Assembly (NCBI GenBank): GCA_003243425.1
Contig: QFQP01000033.1
Span: forward strand, 1-64,000
Origin: Archangium gephyra
GTDB taxonomy: Bacteria > Myxococcota > Myxococcia > Myxococcales > Myxococcaceae
Length of the DNA stretch: 64,000 nt
Direction: 5' to 3'
Part shown: positions 1-8,444 of the stretch, piece after piece
Layout: each line of letters starts with the position of its first letter
Position numbering within the stretch: position 1 is the stretch's first letter
Notes under the pieces: generated by a model
What the model was told of the DNA's origin: nothing
The model's database searches: none
The model's input: only the letters and a program-made list of their open reading frames with translations
Made by a program: the position numbers and the translations under genes

Positions 1-240
1 GCGGTGGTTCCGCGACTGGCGGTGGTTCCGCGACTGGCGGTGGTTCCGCGACTGGCGGTGGTTCCGCGACTGGCGGTGGCTCTGCGACGGGTGGCGGTGC
101 GGCCACTGGCGGTGGATCAGCGACGGGCGGTGGATCAGCGACGGGCGGTGGATCAGCAACTGGCGGTGGATCAGCGACCGGTGGTGGATCAGCGACTGGC
201 GGCGGATCAGCAACTGGCGGCGGATCAGCGACCGGTGGTG
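1..240 (+). repeat. 18-bp tandem repeat coding a Gly/Ser/Ala/Thr linker
   Basis: About 13 units of an 18-bp repeat (consensus ggtggttccgcgactggc, with ggtggatcagcgaccggc variants) run from the window start. They are read in frame as GGGSAT hexapeptides of the gene that follows. The first four units are almost identical and the later ones diverge by synonymous changes (tcc/tca for Ser, acg/act/acc for Thr), so the array is both expanding and kept in frame. It continues beyond the left edge. Confidence 0.9.
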
Positions 241-746
241 GCACCGGCACCTGCACCGGCTGCATGGCCGGCTCGACCTGCGTCACCACCCCCACCACTT
301 CTCAGTGCGGCGCGAACGGCAACGCCTGCACCACCTGCACCGCCGTCGACTCGTGCATCTCGGGCGCCTGCACCATCGACCCTACGTCGACGTGGCTCGT
401 TCGCCCTTCGCAGGTCCGCGTGAACAACTCGTGGGACGCCACCTCGGCGCCCGACATCTTCGTGGAGATCTGGTGCCCCAGCACCGCGACGAGCATCTCG
501 TACACCACCACCACCATCGGTGACGCGACGACCGCCACCTGGGCCGCCGGCGGCTGCACCATGACTGCTGATCAGCTCCTCAACCTCGGCTTCGATTTCC
601 GCGTCTGGGACGAAGACCTCTCCGACCACGACCTCGTGCAGGCGCGCACTTCGGCCACGCCGATGGACAGTCACCTGCGCGCCGGGATGCTCACCGGCAA
701 CACCGCCACGTTGCTCAACATCACCTTCACGTTCATCAAACAGTGA
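3..746 (+). CDS. C-terminal part of a secreted repeat-linker protein (5' end outside window)
   Basis: The open frame enters at base 3 and stops with TGA at 744-746, giving 247 visible residues. The first 80 or so are GGGSAT repeats; a Cys-rich stretch follows (CTGC, STC, SQC, ACTTC, DSC, GAC), then about 110 residues rich in beta-type sequence (WLVRPSQVRVNN to the end) resembling a small sandwich domain. The linker plus Cys-rich module is the usual architecture of surface lipoproteins in myxobacteria, so an N-terminal lipobox outside the window is expected but not seen. The stop overlaps the next gene's GTG by 4 bp, suggesting translational coupling. Function unknown. Confidence 0.8.
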   Translation, partial: GGSATGGGSATGGGSATGGGSATGGGSATGGGAATGGGSATGGGSATGGGSATGGGSATGGGSATGGGSATGGGSATGGGTGTCTGCMAGSTCVTTPTTSQCGANGNACTTCTAVDSCISGACTIDPTSTWLVRPSQVRVNNSWDATSAPDIFVEIWCPSTATSISYTTTTIGDATTATWAAGGCTMTADQLLNLGFDFRVWDEDLSDHDLVQARTSATPMDSHLRAGMLTGNTATLLNITFTFIKQ

Positions 747-1501
747 AGCGCGCGCTCGTCGTCGCTGCCGTCGTTCTGTCCGCGTGTCCGCCCAGCTCCG
801 CCGCCCCGCGCTTCATGCCCTCGGTGAAAGACTCACTTTCCGACGGCCCCGCGAAGTGTCTGCTCGTCTTCCTTCCTGGCATCGGCAACAGCGCGAAGGA
901 CTTCCAGACCTACGGCTTCGTCGAGTCGCTGCGGAAGAAGAACCTCTCGGTCGACGTCGTCGCCGCTGACGCCACCTTCGGCTACTACATCAAGGGTCTG
1001 CTCATCGACCGGCTCGACGAAGACGTCGTACAGCCCGCGAAACAGCAAGGTCACTACGAGCACACCTGGCTCGTTGGCATCTCACTGGGTGGCATGGGCG
1101 CTGCGCGCTACGCCTCGAAGCACCCCGACGAAATCGACGGAGCGCTGCTCATCGCCCCGTTCCTCGGCGACCCGCGACTGACCCGCGACATCCGCAACTC
1201 AGGCGGCCTGCAGAAGTGGGAGCCGCTCGACCCCGCGACCGCGCCTTCGCCTCAAGAAGCCGAGCTGCGAGACATGTGGCGTTGGCTGCAGAGCGCGACG
1301 AAACCCGGCGCGAAGGCCCCGCTGCTGTACGTGTCGCACGGCACCGAAGACCGCTTCGCTCCATACGCGGAGGTGCTCACCGAGGTGCTGCCCCGAGAGC
1401 AGGTGATGACCATGAAGGGCACCCATCACTGGGACACCTGGTTGCCGCTCTTCCAGGCCTTCCTCTCCGACTCGGAGTTCACGCGCGCCTGCGGGCGGTG
1501 A
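743..1501 (+). CDS. Lipoprotein alpha/beta hydrolase
   Basis: 252 aa starting at GTG 743, which overlaps the preceding stop (GTGA). The N-terminus is a lipoprotein signal ending in the lipobox LSAC (Cys15). The core is an alpha/beta hydrolase: the nucleophile elbow G-I-S-L-G puts Ser at about 114, HGTEDRF gives the likely acid Asp near 203, and GTHHWDTW gives the catalytic His near 228/229. The family includes esterases and thioesterases; the substrate cannot be told from sequence. It is probably anchored in the outer or inner membrane facing the periplasm. The next gene starts 20 bp downstream on the same strand. Confidence 0.85.
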   Translation: MKRALVVAAVVLSACPPSSAAPRFMPSVKDSLSDGPAKCLLVFLPGIGNSAKDFQTYGFVESLRKKNLSVDVVAADATFGYYIKGLLIDRLDEDVVQPAKQQGHYEHTWLVGISLGGMGAARYASKHPDEIDGALLIAPFLGDPRLTRDIRNSGGLQKWEPLDPATAPSPQEAELRDMWRWLQSATKPGAKAPLLYVSHGTEDRFAPYAEVLTEVLPREQVMTMKGTHHWDTWLPLFQAFLSDSEFTRACGR

Positions 1502-1521
1502 CGTGGGTAGAACGCGGGCGC

Positions 1522-2985
1522 ATGGCCCTCCGACTTCTCGCTGCGTGTGTGGTGTTGGCTGCTGTCATCGGCTGCAAGAAGGAAGCGCCCGTCGAACCCG
1601 AAGTGCACGGCGCTGAAGCCGTCGACGCCTCGGTCCCGTCGAAGGAACTCGAGCTCACCTTTCTCATCACCGGCGCCGAGAACGGCTACCTGCTGCGCAC
1701 CGTCGCCGACGAATCGACGATGCAGGGCGGCGCGGCCGAGACGCTCGGCAAGTGGATGGCCGACGAGGGCCACCCCGCCAACACCATCGCGCTCTCCACC
1801 GGCGACAACGCCAACGGCCAGAGCATCTCGAGCTACTTCAAGGGCGAGTCGACGGCGCAGGTGATGAAGCGCATGGGCTACGCGGCCTCGGCCTTCGGCA
1901 ATCGCGAGCTCGACTGGAGCCGGGAGCAGTTCCTCGCGAACACCAGGACCGGCGGCTTCCCGTACCTCGCGGCCAACCTGAAGGCGAAGGACGCGCAGGG
2001 CGCCGAGCTGGGCCTCAAGCCCTTCACCATCGTCGAGCGGCGCGGCGTGAAGGTCGGTGTACTCGGCCTCGCGGCGCGCAAGTCGACGTGGACGCCCATG
2101 CCCGGCCGCACCGCCGGCCTCGAGTTGATCAGCGACGAAGCCGCGTTGGCCGAGCAGGTCCCCGCCGCGCGCAAAGAAGGCGCCGAGGTGCTGGTGCTCG
2201 TCACCGACGGCTGCCTGCACGACATGCCCGAGCTGCTCGCCGCGCACGCCGATTGGAACCTCGCGTTCGTCGCCGGCCGCGATTGTGAGCGCGTGTACCC
2301 GATGACGGTCGGCGTGACGAAGCTGGTCTACCCGGGCCGCCACTGGAACGAATACGCGCGCGTGGTCACCACGGTGGACCTCATCAAGCCCGCGGCGCAG
2401 AAGGTCGTGAAGAGCGACGTGAAGCTCGTCACCATCGACGGCAGCGCGAAGGCCGACGAGCCGACGCGGGAGTTGATCGCCGAGTGGAAGAAGAAGCTCG
2501 ACGACGCGCTCGGCGCGGAGATCGGCTTCACCAGGACCGGCATCGAGCAGGACTCTGCCGAGATGGCGGCGTGGCTCACCACCGCGCTCAAGGAGCGCTT
2601 CAAGACCGACTTCGCGTTGTTCAACCGCAAGGGTGTGCGTCAGGGGCTGCCCGCGGGCGCCATCACCGGCGCGTCGCTGTGGGACCTGGTGCCCTTCGAC
2701 AACCAGGTGGTCACCGTGAAGGTGACCGGCGAGCAGCTGCAGGCGGTGGCCGACAACCTCGAGGCGCGCGTGGCCGGCCTCAAGGGCAAGAAGCTCGACC
2801 CGAAGAAGACGTACACGCTGGCGACCACCGACTACCTCTACCTCGGCGGTGATGGCTTCAAGCTGCACGACGCCGACGCCAACCCCACGCAGACGAAGGA
2901 ATCGGTGCAGACCGCGCTCATCGAGTGGACGAAGGCGAAGCAGAGCTCCGAGAAGAAACCGCTCGAGACCGTGTTGCCGAAGTGA
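1522..2985 (+). CDS. 5'-nucleotidase-like lipoprotein with altered metal site
   Basis: 487 aa from ATG 1522; this start gives a proper lipoprotein signal with lipobox VIGC, while longer in-frame starts lie inside the previous gene. The fold is that of UshA-type bifunctional metallophosphatase/5'-nucleotidase: GDNANGQS and GNRELDWS match the GDxxxG and GNHEFD blocks, and the C-terminal substrate domain is clear (NRKGVRQGLPAG, LVPFDNQVVTVKVTG, YLYLGGDG). Several metal ligands are not conserved: the first D-H block reads LITGAENG, GNHEFD is GNRELD, and the GGHSH block reads GRDCER. It may therefore be catalytically altered or inactive. A paralog with the same changes lies at 9396-10781. Confidence 0.8.
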   Translation: MALRLLAACVVLAAVIGCKKEAPVEPEVHGAEAVDASVPSKELELTFLITGAENGYLLRTVADESTMQGGAAETLGKWMADEGHPANTIALSTGDNANGQSISSYFKGESTAQVMKRMGYAASAFGNRELDWSREQFLANTRTGGFPYLAANLKAKDAQGAELGLKPFTIVERRGVKVGVLGLAARKSTWTPMPGRTAGLELISDEAALAEQVPAARKEGAEVLVLVTDGCLHDMPELLAAHADWNLAFVAGRDCERVYPMTVGVTKLVYPGRHWNEYARVVTTVDLIKPAAQKVVKSDVKLVTIDGSAKADEPTRELIAEWKKKLDDALGAEIGFTRTGIEQDSAEMAAWLTTALKERFKTDFALFNRKGVRQGLPAGAITGASLWDLVPFDNQVVTVKVTGEQLQAVADNLEARVAGLKGKKLDPKKTYTLATTDYLYLGGDGFKLHDADANPTQTKESVQTALIEWTKAKQSSEKKPLETVLPK

Positions 2986-3666
2986 TCAGACGTCGAGCGT
3001 CGCCACCACGGGGAGATGATCCGACGCGCGTTTGATCAACTCCGAGCTCCGCGTGCCGATGGTCATCAACCTCCGCGGCGGGTGGACCCACACACGGTCC
3101 AGCGCCAGCACCGGCAGTCTCGCGGGGAAGGTTCGCAGCGCGTGCGCCTTGCCGAAGCGCGCGTGCAACCAGCGCAGCGGCCGCCCCACGAGGAACCACT
3201 CGTTGAAGTCGCCCAGCAACACCGTCACCGACGTCTCGTCGTCGGACACGCTCTCGAGAATGCGCTTCACCTGAAAGCGCCGCTCGGCCGGGCGCAACCC
3301 CAGGTGCGTGGCGATGACGCGCAGGGGCGCGCTGCCGGTCTCGAAGATGCCTTCGATGAAGCTGCGCGGCTCGTGCGTGCGGAAGTCGAGGTCGACGCGC
3401 CGCTTCTTCTTCAACGGCAGCTTCGAGAGAATCACGTTGCCCAGCCACACGCCGTCCCACCGCTCGTGCGCGGCCACCACCGTGTGCAGGTCGGGCATGT
3501 GCAGCAGCGACTGCGGCGGCGTCTCGTCGCGGTTGAGCGGCACCTCCTGCAGCGCCACGATGTCGGCGTCGAGCGACTTCACGACGTCGGCGATGCGCGC
3601 GTCGTCTCGCCGGTCGTCGGCCCCGACGAACTCGTGCACGTTCCAGGTGGCGATGGTGAGCTTCAC
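2986..3666 (-). CDS. Endonuclease/exonuclease/phosphatase (EEP) family protein
   Basis: 226 aa. I take GTG 3666 as start because it overlaps the upstream stop by 4 bp (GTGA), the same arrangement as between the other two genes of this unit. The EEP fold is plain: TWNVHEF (Asn ligand), ALQEV (metal-binding Glu), ATHLGL, LGDFNEW (Asp/Asn pair) and ASDHLPVVATL (catalytic His). Members hydrolyse phosphodiesters in nucleic acids or lipids. Its place after a PLD-type enzyme recalls E. coli ybhP beside clsB (ybhO), so a lipid-related role is more likely than DNA repair; this is inference. No signal peptide. Its TGA lies back to back with the stop of the convergent gene in one TGATCA. Confidence 0.85.
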   Translation of the reverse strand: MKLTIATWNVHEFVGADDRRDDARIADVVKSLDADIVALQEVPLNRDETPPQSLLHMPDLHTVVAAHERWDGVWLGNVILSKLPLKKKRRVDLDFRTHEPRSFIEGIFETGSAPLRVIATHLGLRPAERRFQVKRILESVSDDETSVTVLLGDFNEWFLVGRPLRWLHARFGKAHALRTFPARLPVLALDRVWVHPPRRLMTIGTRSSELIKRASDHLPVVATLDV

Positions 3667-4322
3667 GCCGCCGGTCTCACCAGCCGCTTCACGAAGACCA
3701 TCACGCCGATGAACACCGCCACGCCCACCGCCATCAGCGTGAAGGTGACCGGGCTCGGCTCGCGAATGAGGTCGGGCACCTTGCCGCCCACGAACGAGAT
3801 GAGCAGCAGCAGCGGCGCGAGGCCCACCAGGTTTCCCAGCATGTAGCCGCCGAACGGCACCCGCACTGCGCCAGCAAACATGTTGAGCAACGTGAAGCCG
3901 CCCACCGGGAAGAAGCGCAGCACCAGCGTGGCGCGAAACGGCTTCTCCTGAAGCTCCTTCTTGAGCCGGTCCCACTTCTCGCCCTTGAGGTGCTCCAGCA
4001 GCGGCCCCGCGACGAGCCGGCCGATGACCCAGTTGCCGGCGGCGCCGAGCAGCGAGCCGACCAGCCCGATGAGCAGCGCCTGCCACGGCTCGAACACCAG
4101 CGCGCAGCCCAGGAAGAGCGCGGTCACGGGAATGAAGACCAGCAGGCCCACCGCGACGCCGAGGGGAATGAGCACTACGCCGGCCGGTTGCTTCAGCGCG
4201 TTGCGCGCGAGCTCGGCGACGTCATCGGGGTCGCCCACCACGCGGCTCAACGCGAACCACGCGAGGCCCAGCAGCACCGCGGTCACGCCCAGCACCAGCC
4301 ACTTGCGCACGTTGGGGCTCAT
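3663..4322 (-). CDS. VTT/TVP38-family (DedA-like) membrane protein
   Basis: 219 aa from ATG 4322, overlapping the upstream stop (ATGA). Roughly five to six hydrophobic segments are visible: residues about 9-29, 48-75, 80-105, 140-170 and 190-210. The signature of the SNARE-associated/VTT family is present: F-x-P-V-T-A-L-F-x-G in the first re-entrant region and R-F-F-P-V-G-G-F in the second, followed by N-x-F-A-G-A. Bacterial DedA and eukaryotic TMEM41B/VMP1 relatives move phospholipids across membranes. Sandwiched between a PLD and an EEP protein, a function in lipid transport or cardiolipin handling is a reasonable inference. Confidence 0.87.
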   Translation of the reverse strand: MSPNVRKWLVLGVTAVLLGLAWFALSRVVGDPDDVAELARNALKQPAGVVLIPLGVAVGLLVFIPVTALFLGCALVFEPWQALLIGLVGSLLGAAGNWVIGRLVAGPLLEHLKGEKWDRLKKELQEKPFRATLVLRFFPVGGFTLLNMFAGAVRVPFGGYMLGNLVGLAPLLLLISFVGGKVPDLIREPSPVTFTLMAVGVAVFIGVMVFVKRLVRPAA

Positions 4323-5797
4323 CCGTTGTCCCTCGGTTGGTCGAACAGCTGCCGCAGCGCCTTGCCCATGGTCTGCAGCAGGTCCGGCTCCTCGGGCTCG
4401 ACGTGGTCCGGGTCGAAGGGAATGAGCTTCGGGTCCACGAGCGAGAGCGCGGTCTTCTCGGCCTCGGTGGGCGACGGGTGAAAGCGCAGCCGGGTGGTGT
4501 TCACCAGCGCGTCGAGCGACGGCACCAGCTGCTCGACCGGCGGCACCTGCTCGGTGCCCATGTGCTCGGCGAGCAGGGTCACCCGCACGCGCTCGATGGC
4601 TGCGCGCAGCTCCGGCTCGTCGCCCTGCACGGTCACGTTGAGCTCGGTGTCGACGCCCATGCCGCGGTTGTTGAGGTTCGCCGAGCCGATGTTGAGCCAC
4701 CGGTCGTCGACCACCATCACCTTGGAGTGGATGTACGTGGTGCGCGTGGGCTCTTCACCCGGCTCGCAGTGCGGCACCGTCACGTAGAAGCCCAGGTTCT
4801 GCTGCGTCTCCTTCGCGACGTTGCGCAGCCGATCGATGAGCTGCGCCTGCGAGAGCCCCATGGCCAGCACTTCGCGCCACGACTCACCCTCGGGGTTCAA
4901 GATGAGCACGATGTTCAACTTCGGCCGATTCACGTCGCGCATGCGCCGCTCGAGGGCCTCGGCGATGGCGTGCGAGCTGAAGTACTGCGTCTCGATGTAG
5001 ATGAGCTTCTCGGCCGACTCGATGCCGCTCACCAGCATCTCGAGGATCTCCATGCACGGCTTGTCTTTGTTGTCGGGCAGGCGATGCGGGTCGGTGCGCT
5101 CGATGGACACCGTCTTCGCCGGCACCGGGAGCGCGTTCTCGAACTCATAGGTGCTGAAGGTGCCGAAGGGCTTGAGCAGGTCGGGGTCGAAGGGCTCACC
5201 CTTCGCGCGGTCCCACCGGCCGATGAAGAGCTCGTTGATGGCGGCGGCGAACTCGGTGCCGCGCATCACGCAGTGCACGTCGTGGAAGGGCTTGTGGGGC
5301 TCCCCACGGCTCAGCCGCAGCGGGTTGTTCATCAGGTGCGAGGGCTCGTCCCAGCGGTCTTCACACACGTCCATACCGCCGACGAAGGTGAGCTCACCGT
5401 CGACCGTGACGAACTTCTGGTGATGCGCGCCGCGCGGGGCGTGGTTCGAGTCGTAAACGAAGGTGAGCCGGTCGGGGATGTTCCAGTCGAACACCAGCTT
5501 CTGCAGCCACTCCCGCTCCATCGCCAGCAGCGGGTGGAAGTCCCACGCGAGGATCCACACGCGCAGCGACGGCCTGGTCTCGATGAGGTGCTTGAGCAGG
5601 TGCAGAAAGTCGACGGGCGTCTTCGCGCCTGCGGCGTCTTTGCCGCGCAGCAACGCGACCCCGGTGTCGAACTGCCACCCCGACATCACCAGCGAGTGCT
5701 CGGCGCGCACCATCGCCCGGTACAGCTCGCGGTAGTAATTCGAACCATCGATGAGCACGCCCATGGCGTCGACGGGTGGCGTTCTGAAAGAGGCCAT
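4319..5797 (-). CDS. Phospholipase D / cardiolipin synthase-type enzyme
   Basis: 492 aa. Two complete HKD motifs are visible: H126-Q-K-x4-D followed by FVGGMD, and H357-S-K-x4-D followed by NIGSANLNNRG. This pair defines the bacterial PLD/cardiolipin synthase superfamily that forms a phospho-histidine intermediate. No signal peptide or membrane span, so it acts at the inner face of the membrane or in the cytoplasm. It heads a three-gene unit with VTT and EEP genes. Start is ATG 5797; an internal Met at residue 12 (MGVLIDG) is also possible. Hydrolase versus transphosphatidylase activity cannot be decided from sequence. Confidence 0.88.
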   Translation of the reverse strand: MASFRTPPVDAMGVLIDGSNYYRELYRAMVRAEHSLVMSGWQFDTGVALLRGKDAAGAKTPVDFLHLLKHLIETRPSLRVWILAWDFHPLLAMEREWLQKLVFDWNIPDRLTFVYDSNHAPRGAHHQKFVTVDGELTFVGGMDVCEDRWDEPSHLMNNPLRLSRGEPHKPFHDVHCVMRGTEFAAAINELFIGRWDRAKGEPFDPDLLKPFGTFSTYEFENALPVPAKTVSIERTDPHRLPDNKDKPCMEILEMLVSGIESAEKLIYIETQYFSSHAIAEALERRMRDVNRPKLNIVLILNPEGESWREVLAMGLSQAQLIDRLRNVAKETQQNLGFYVTVPHCEPGEEPTRTTYIHSKVMVVDDRWLNIGSANLNNRGMGVDTELNVTVQGDEPELRAAIERVRVTLLAEHMGTEQVPPVEQLVPSLDALVNTTRLRFHPSPTEAEKTALSLVDPKLIPFDPDHVEPEEPDLLQTMGKALRQLFDQPRDNG

Positions 5798-5969
5798 GAC
5801 GAGGCCTCCGTAAGCACAGCGTTGGCGGTCGCCAGTGACTCCACGCGACGTTGCCGAATCGAAACTCCTTCAGGCAGCACCTGAGCGCCGGCGCCGGGCC
5901 GCACGGCGGGAATTTTCGGCCGGGGTTTCGTTGGCCCTTCGCAGTTCAACCCGTTGCGAAGGAGTCACC

Positions 5970-7313
5970 ATGAACGTGAAGAACACCGTGGTCTGGAAGT
6001 TCGCCCGCGCTGCGACGCTGGCGTTGCTCGGTACCGGGTGCGGCCTCGACGCTGCACCGACCCAGCCGCTCTCGCCGCTCTCGCCGCTCTCGCCGCCGAC
6101 CGCCGAGCTGTGCGCGGTGCCGTACGACGCCGTTCCCTGGGCGCTGACCGCCGCAGACGTCGGCAGCCGGGGCCTCGAGCGCGTCGCGGCGCGCGTGAAG
6201 GTCGCAAGCCCGTGCGAAGCCGCGTCGCGTGACCCCGACTCGGCGCTGAAGCTCGCGCCCGAAGAGGTCGCGCGGCTGCGTGACGAAGACCGCGCGTGGC
6301 TGGCGCCCGATGGGGAGCGCTACGAGGCGATGCTGGTGCTCGCCGACGGCACCGCGTTCGGCCGCAAGGGCGCCGCGCCTGACGCGCCGATTCCGTCCGA
6401 CGCCAACAGGTTCGGCGCGTGGGAAGGCTCGATGCCCACCGACGCACAGGTGACCGAGGCCATCGCCCGGCTGGAGCGCGGTGAAGGCGACGGCGTGCTC
6501 GGTGAAGCGCCTCCGCGCCGCCACACGCGCGGCATTCTCGGAGACTCGCTGGCTGACGATCGCCGTGCGCGCGTCACCAGCACCACCACGTTGACCAGCT
6601 ACCCGTACCGCACCATCGGCGCGCTCAACGGCACCAGCTCCGCGGGCTTCACCGGCTGCACCGGCACGCGCGTGGGCCCGCGCCACGTGATTACCGCCGC
6701 GCACTGTGTGCTGTCGGAGACCGGCACGTGGACCACCAGCGGCTGGTTCCACCCCGGGCAGACCAACGCCACGCACCCCAACGCGGGCGGCACGGCCGTC
6801 AGCTGGAGCGGCGTGTACGCGCGCGATTGGCGCGTCGACGGCCGCTACGACTACGCGCTCCTCTACCTGCAGGACCGCGCCAACAGCACCGCGCTCGGGT
6901 GGATGGGCATGGAGTGGTTCAACTCGTCTTCGTACGAAGGCAAGTACGTGTCGCTCTACGGCTTCCCCTCGAAGACCGGCACGTCCGACACGCGCCGCTG
7001 CCAGGCCTCGGCGCTCAGCAACAAGAACTGCGACGGGTGGATGTACGGGCACGGCGACTTCCTCGACGCCGACGCGTACCGGAGCGACGAGCAGCTCGAG
7101 TACGACATCGACACCGGGCCCGCGCAGAGCGGCTCTTCGGTGTGGCGCAACAACAACGTGCTCGCCGTGCACTGGGGCTGCGCGGCGTTCGGTGGCTGCG
7201 ACGGGAGCGGCCGCAACCGCGCCGCGCGCGTGCGCCAGAGCATGTGGAACGACGTGTGCGGGTGGATCGGTGAAGTCGACAGCGCGTTCGGGTCGCACGC
7301 GCTGTGCCCGTGA
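5970..7313 (+). CDS. Trypsin/V8-like secreted serine protease
   Basis: 447 aa from ATG 5970, chosen because GAAGGAG lies just upstream and a signal sequence with a lipobox-like LGTGC follows; the frame is open further upstream but without signal. A SPLSPLSPP linker and a roughly 170-residue pro-region precede the catalytic domain. The triad is visible: His245 in TAAHC, Asp294 in RYDYALL, Ser387 in AQSGSS, a V8/glutamyl endopeptidase-like active site rather than GDSGGP. Cys pairs near 230, 246, 344, 354 and in the C-terminal region suggest disulfides. Likely exported and activated by propeptide removal. It precedes two collagen-like secreted proteins on the same strand. Confidence 0.88.
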   Translation: MNVKNTVVWKFARAATLALLGTGCGLDAAPTQPLSPLSPLSPPTAELCAVPYDAVPWALTAADVGSRGLERVAARVKVASPCEAASRDPDSALKLAPEEVARLRDEDRAWLAPDGERYEAMLVLADGTAFGRKGAAPDAPIPSDANRFGAWEGSMPTDAQVTEAIARLERGEGDGVLGEAPPRRHTRGILGDSLADDRRARVTSTTTLTSYPYRTIGALNGTSSAGFTGCTGTRVGPRHVITAAHCVLSETGTWTTSGWFHPGQTNATHPNAGGTAVSWSGVYARDWRVDGRYDYALLYLQDRANSTALGWMGMEWFNSSSYEGKYVSLYGFPSKTGTSDTRRCQASALSNKNCDGWMYGHGDFLDADAYRSDEQLEYDIDTGPAQSGSSVWRNNNVLAVHWGCAAFGGCDGSGRNRAARVRQSMWNDVCGWIGEVDSAFGSHALCP

Positions 7314-7336
7314 CGCAGTGACGCGATGAACTCGAG

Positions 7337-7361
7337 GCCGCGGGGAATGTTCACCCGCGGC
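7337..7361 (+). terminator. Hairpin after the protease gene
   Basis: Perfect 8-bp inverted repeat GCCGCGGG / CCCGCGGC with a 9-nt loop, 24 bases after the protease stop, followed by ttcgtt. It resembles an intrinsic terminator with a poor U tract and separates the protease from the collagen-like gene. Confidence 0.55.
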
Positions 7362-7406
7362 TTCGTTCACCGGGCAGCAACCCAACCCCCCTCAAAGGAC
7401 TTTGTC

Positions 7407-8432
7407 GTGAAGCGAACGTGGCTCGCAGTGATGTCGTGCGTCGTGGCTCTGCAGTTCCTCCAGACAGGTCGGCTGGCTCAGGTCGCGTTCGCCAACGGCG
7501 GCGGCATTGGCGCCGCGGGCGGAGGCACTGGCGTCACCACGCCGCCAGACCTGCCGCCGTTCGAGCAGCTCGTCACCCCGGGCGCGTACACCATTCCGGT
7601 GGAAGGAAAGGTGGCCGGCGCGGCCGACGGCTCGCTGCGGCTGGTGTTCACGCTTTCGGAAGGTGACGTGGAGCTCTTCACCGAGACGCGCACCGTCACC
7701 ATCAACGACGAGCGCTTCACCCACCGCCTGGGCAGCAGCTCCCTGCAGGGCCTCTCGCCCTCGCTGCTGGCGGGCACGAAGACCGCGACGGTGCGCTGGG
7801 CGCGTGAGACCACGCCTTCGGTCGTCGCCGGCTCGCAGCACCTGGCGGCGGCTCCGTACGCGATGACGCTGTCGCCGGGCGCGCGCATCAAGTCGACGTC
7901 GACTGCGCCGGCGCTCACCGTCACCAACACCTCGACGGGCGTGAGGGCCACCGCGAGCAGCACCACCGGCCGGGGCATCGTCGGTGAATCGACCTCGGGC
8001 GCGGGCAACAGCTACGGCGTCGAAGGGCGCGCGGTGTCGTCGAGCGGCGCCGCCGGGCACTTCGTGAACAGCGAAGGCGACCTCATCGTCGGCCGCGCCA
8101 GCGCTTCGGGGCCGGTGAACTTCCGGGTGGCGAACAACGGCGACGTCTACGTGCGCGACGTGAAAATCGGCAAGACCGGCCCGAAGGGTGACGTGGGCCC
8201 GCAGGGTACGCAGGGCCGCGACGGCCCGAAGGGCGACACGGGGCCCAGAGGCGACCCCGGCGCCGGCGCGGCCGACACGTTCTGCGTGGTGAACAACGAG
8301 ACCAACTGTGCGGGTGTGTGCTCGGGCGGCTCGGTGCTGGTGTCGTCGGTGGCCAGCCCGTGCGCGACGTCGAACGGCTGCAACTACGGCAGCACCGGCC
8401 GCGCGTGCTGCACCTGCTCGAGCACCCGCTGA
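7407..8432 (+). CDS. Secreted collagen-like protein with Cys-rich C-terminus (copy 1)
   Basis: 341 aa starting at GTG 7407, preceded by AAAGGA. An N-terminal signal-type segment ends near FANGGG. The central 200 residues are beta-rich and include SPGARIKS and a SSGAAGHFVNSEGDLIVGR block of the kind found in phage-tail-like trimeric fibres. Residues about 254-288 are Gly-X-Y triplets (GPKGDVGPQG, GPKGDTGPRGDPG), then a Cys-rich tail with C-x6-C-x3-C and CCTC. The downstream gene has the same architecture, so they are paralogs. Probably a trimeric surface or extracellular fibre; no function is known to me. Confidence 0.8.
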   Translation: MKRTWLAVMSCVVALQFLQTGRLAQVAFANGGGIGAAGGGTGVTTPPDLPPFEQLVTPGAYTIPVEGKVAGAADGSLRLVFTLSEGDVELFTETRTVTINDERFTHRLGSSSLQGLSPSLLAGTKTATVRWARETTPSVVAGSQHLAAAPYAMTLSPGARIKSTSTAPALTVTNTSTGVRATASSTTGRGIVGESTSGAGNSYGVEGRAVSSSGAAGHFVNSEGDLIVGRASASGPVNFRVANNGDVYVRDVKIGKTGPKGDVGPQGTQGRDGPKGDTGPRGDPGAGAADTFCVVNNETNCAGVCSGGSVLVSSVASPCATSNGCNYGSTGRACCTCSSTR

Positions 8433-8444
8433 AGGGACCACGCC

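Noticed and set aside
1..240. Left-edge tandem array as a CRISPR
   Set aside because: Units are contiguous, 18 bp, in frame and without spacers; it is a coding minisatellite.
4337..5884. 515-residue open frame opposite the PLD gene
   Set aside because: Arises from GC-rich third positions; His/Arg/Val-rich composition without any motif, while the other strand has two HKD motifs.
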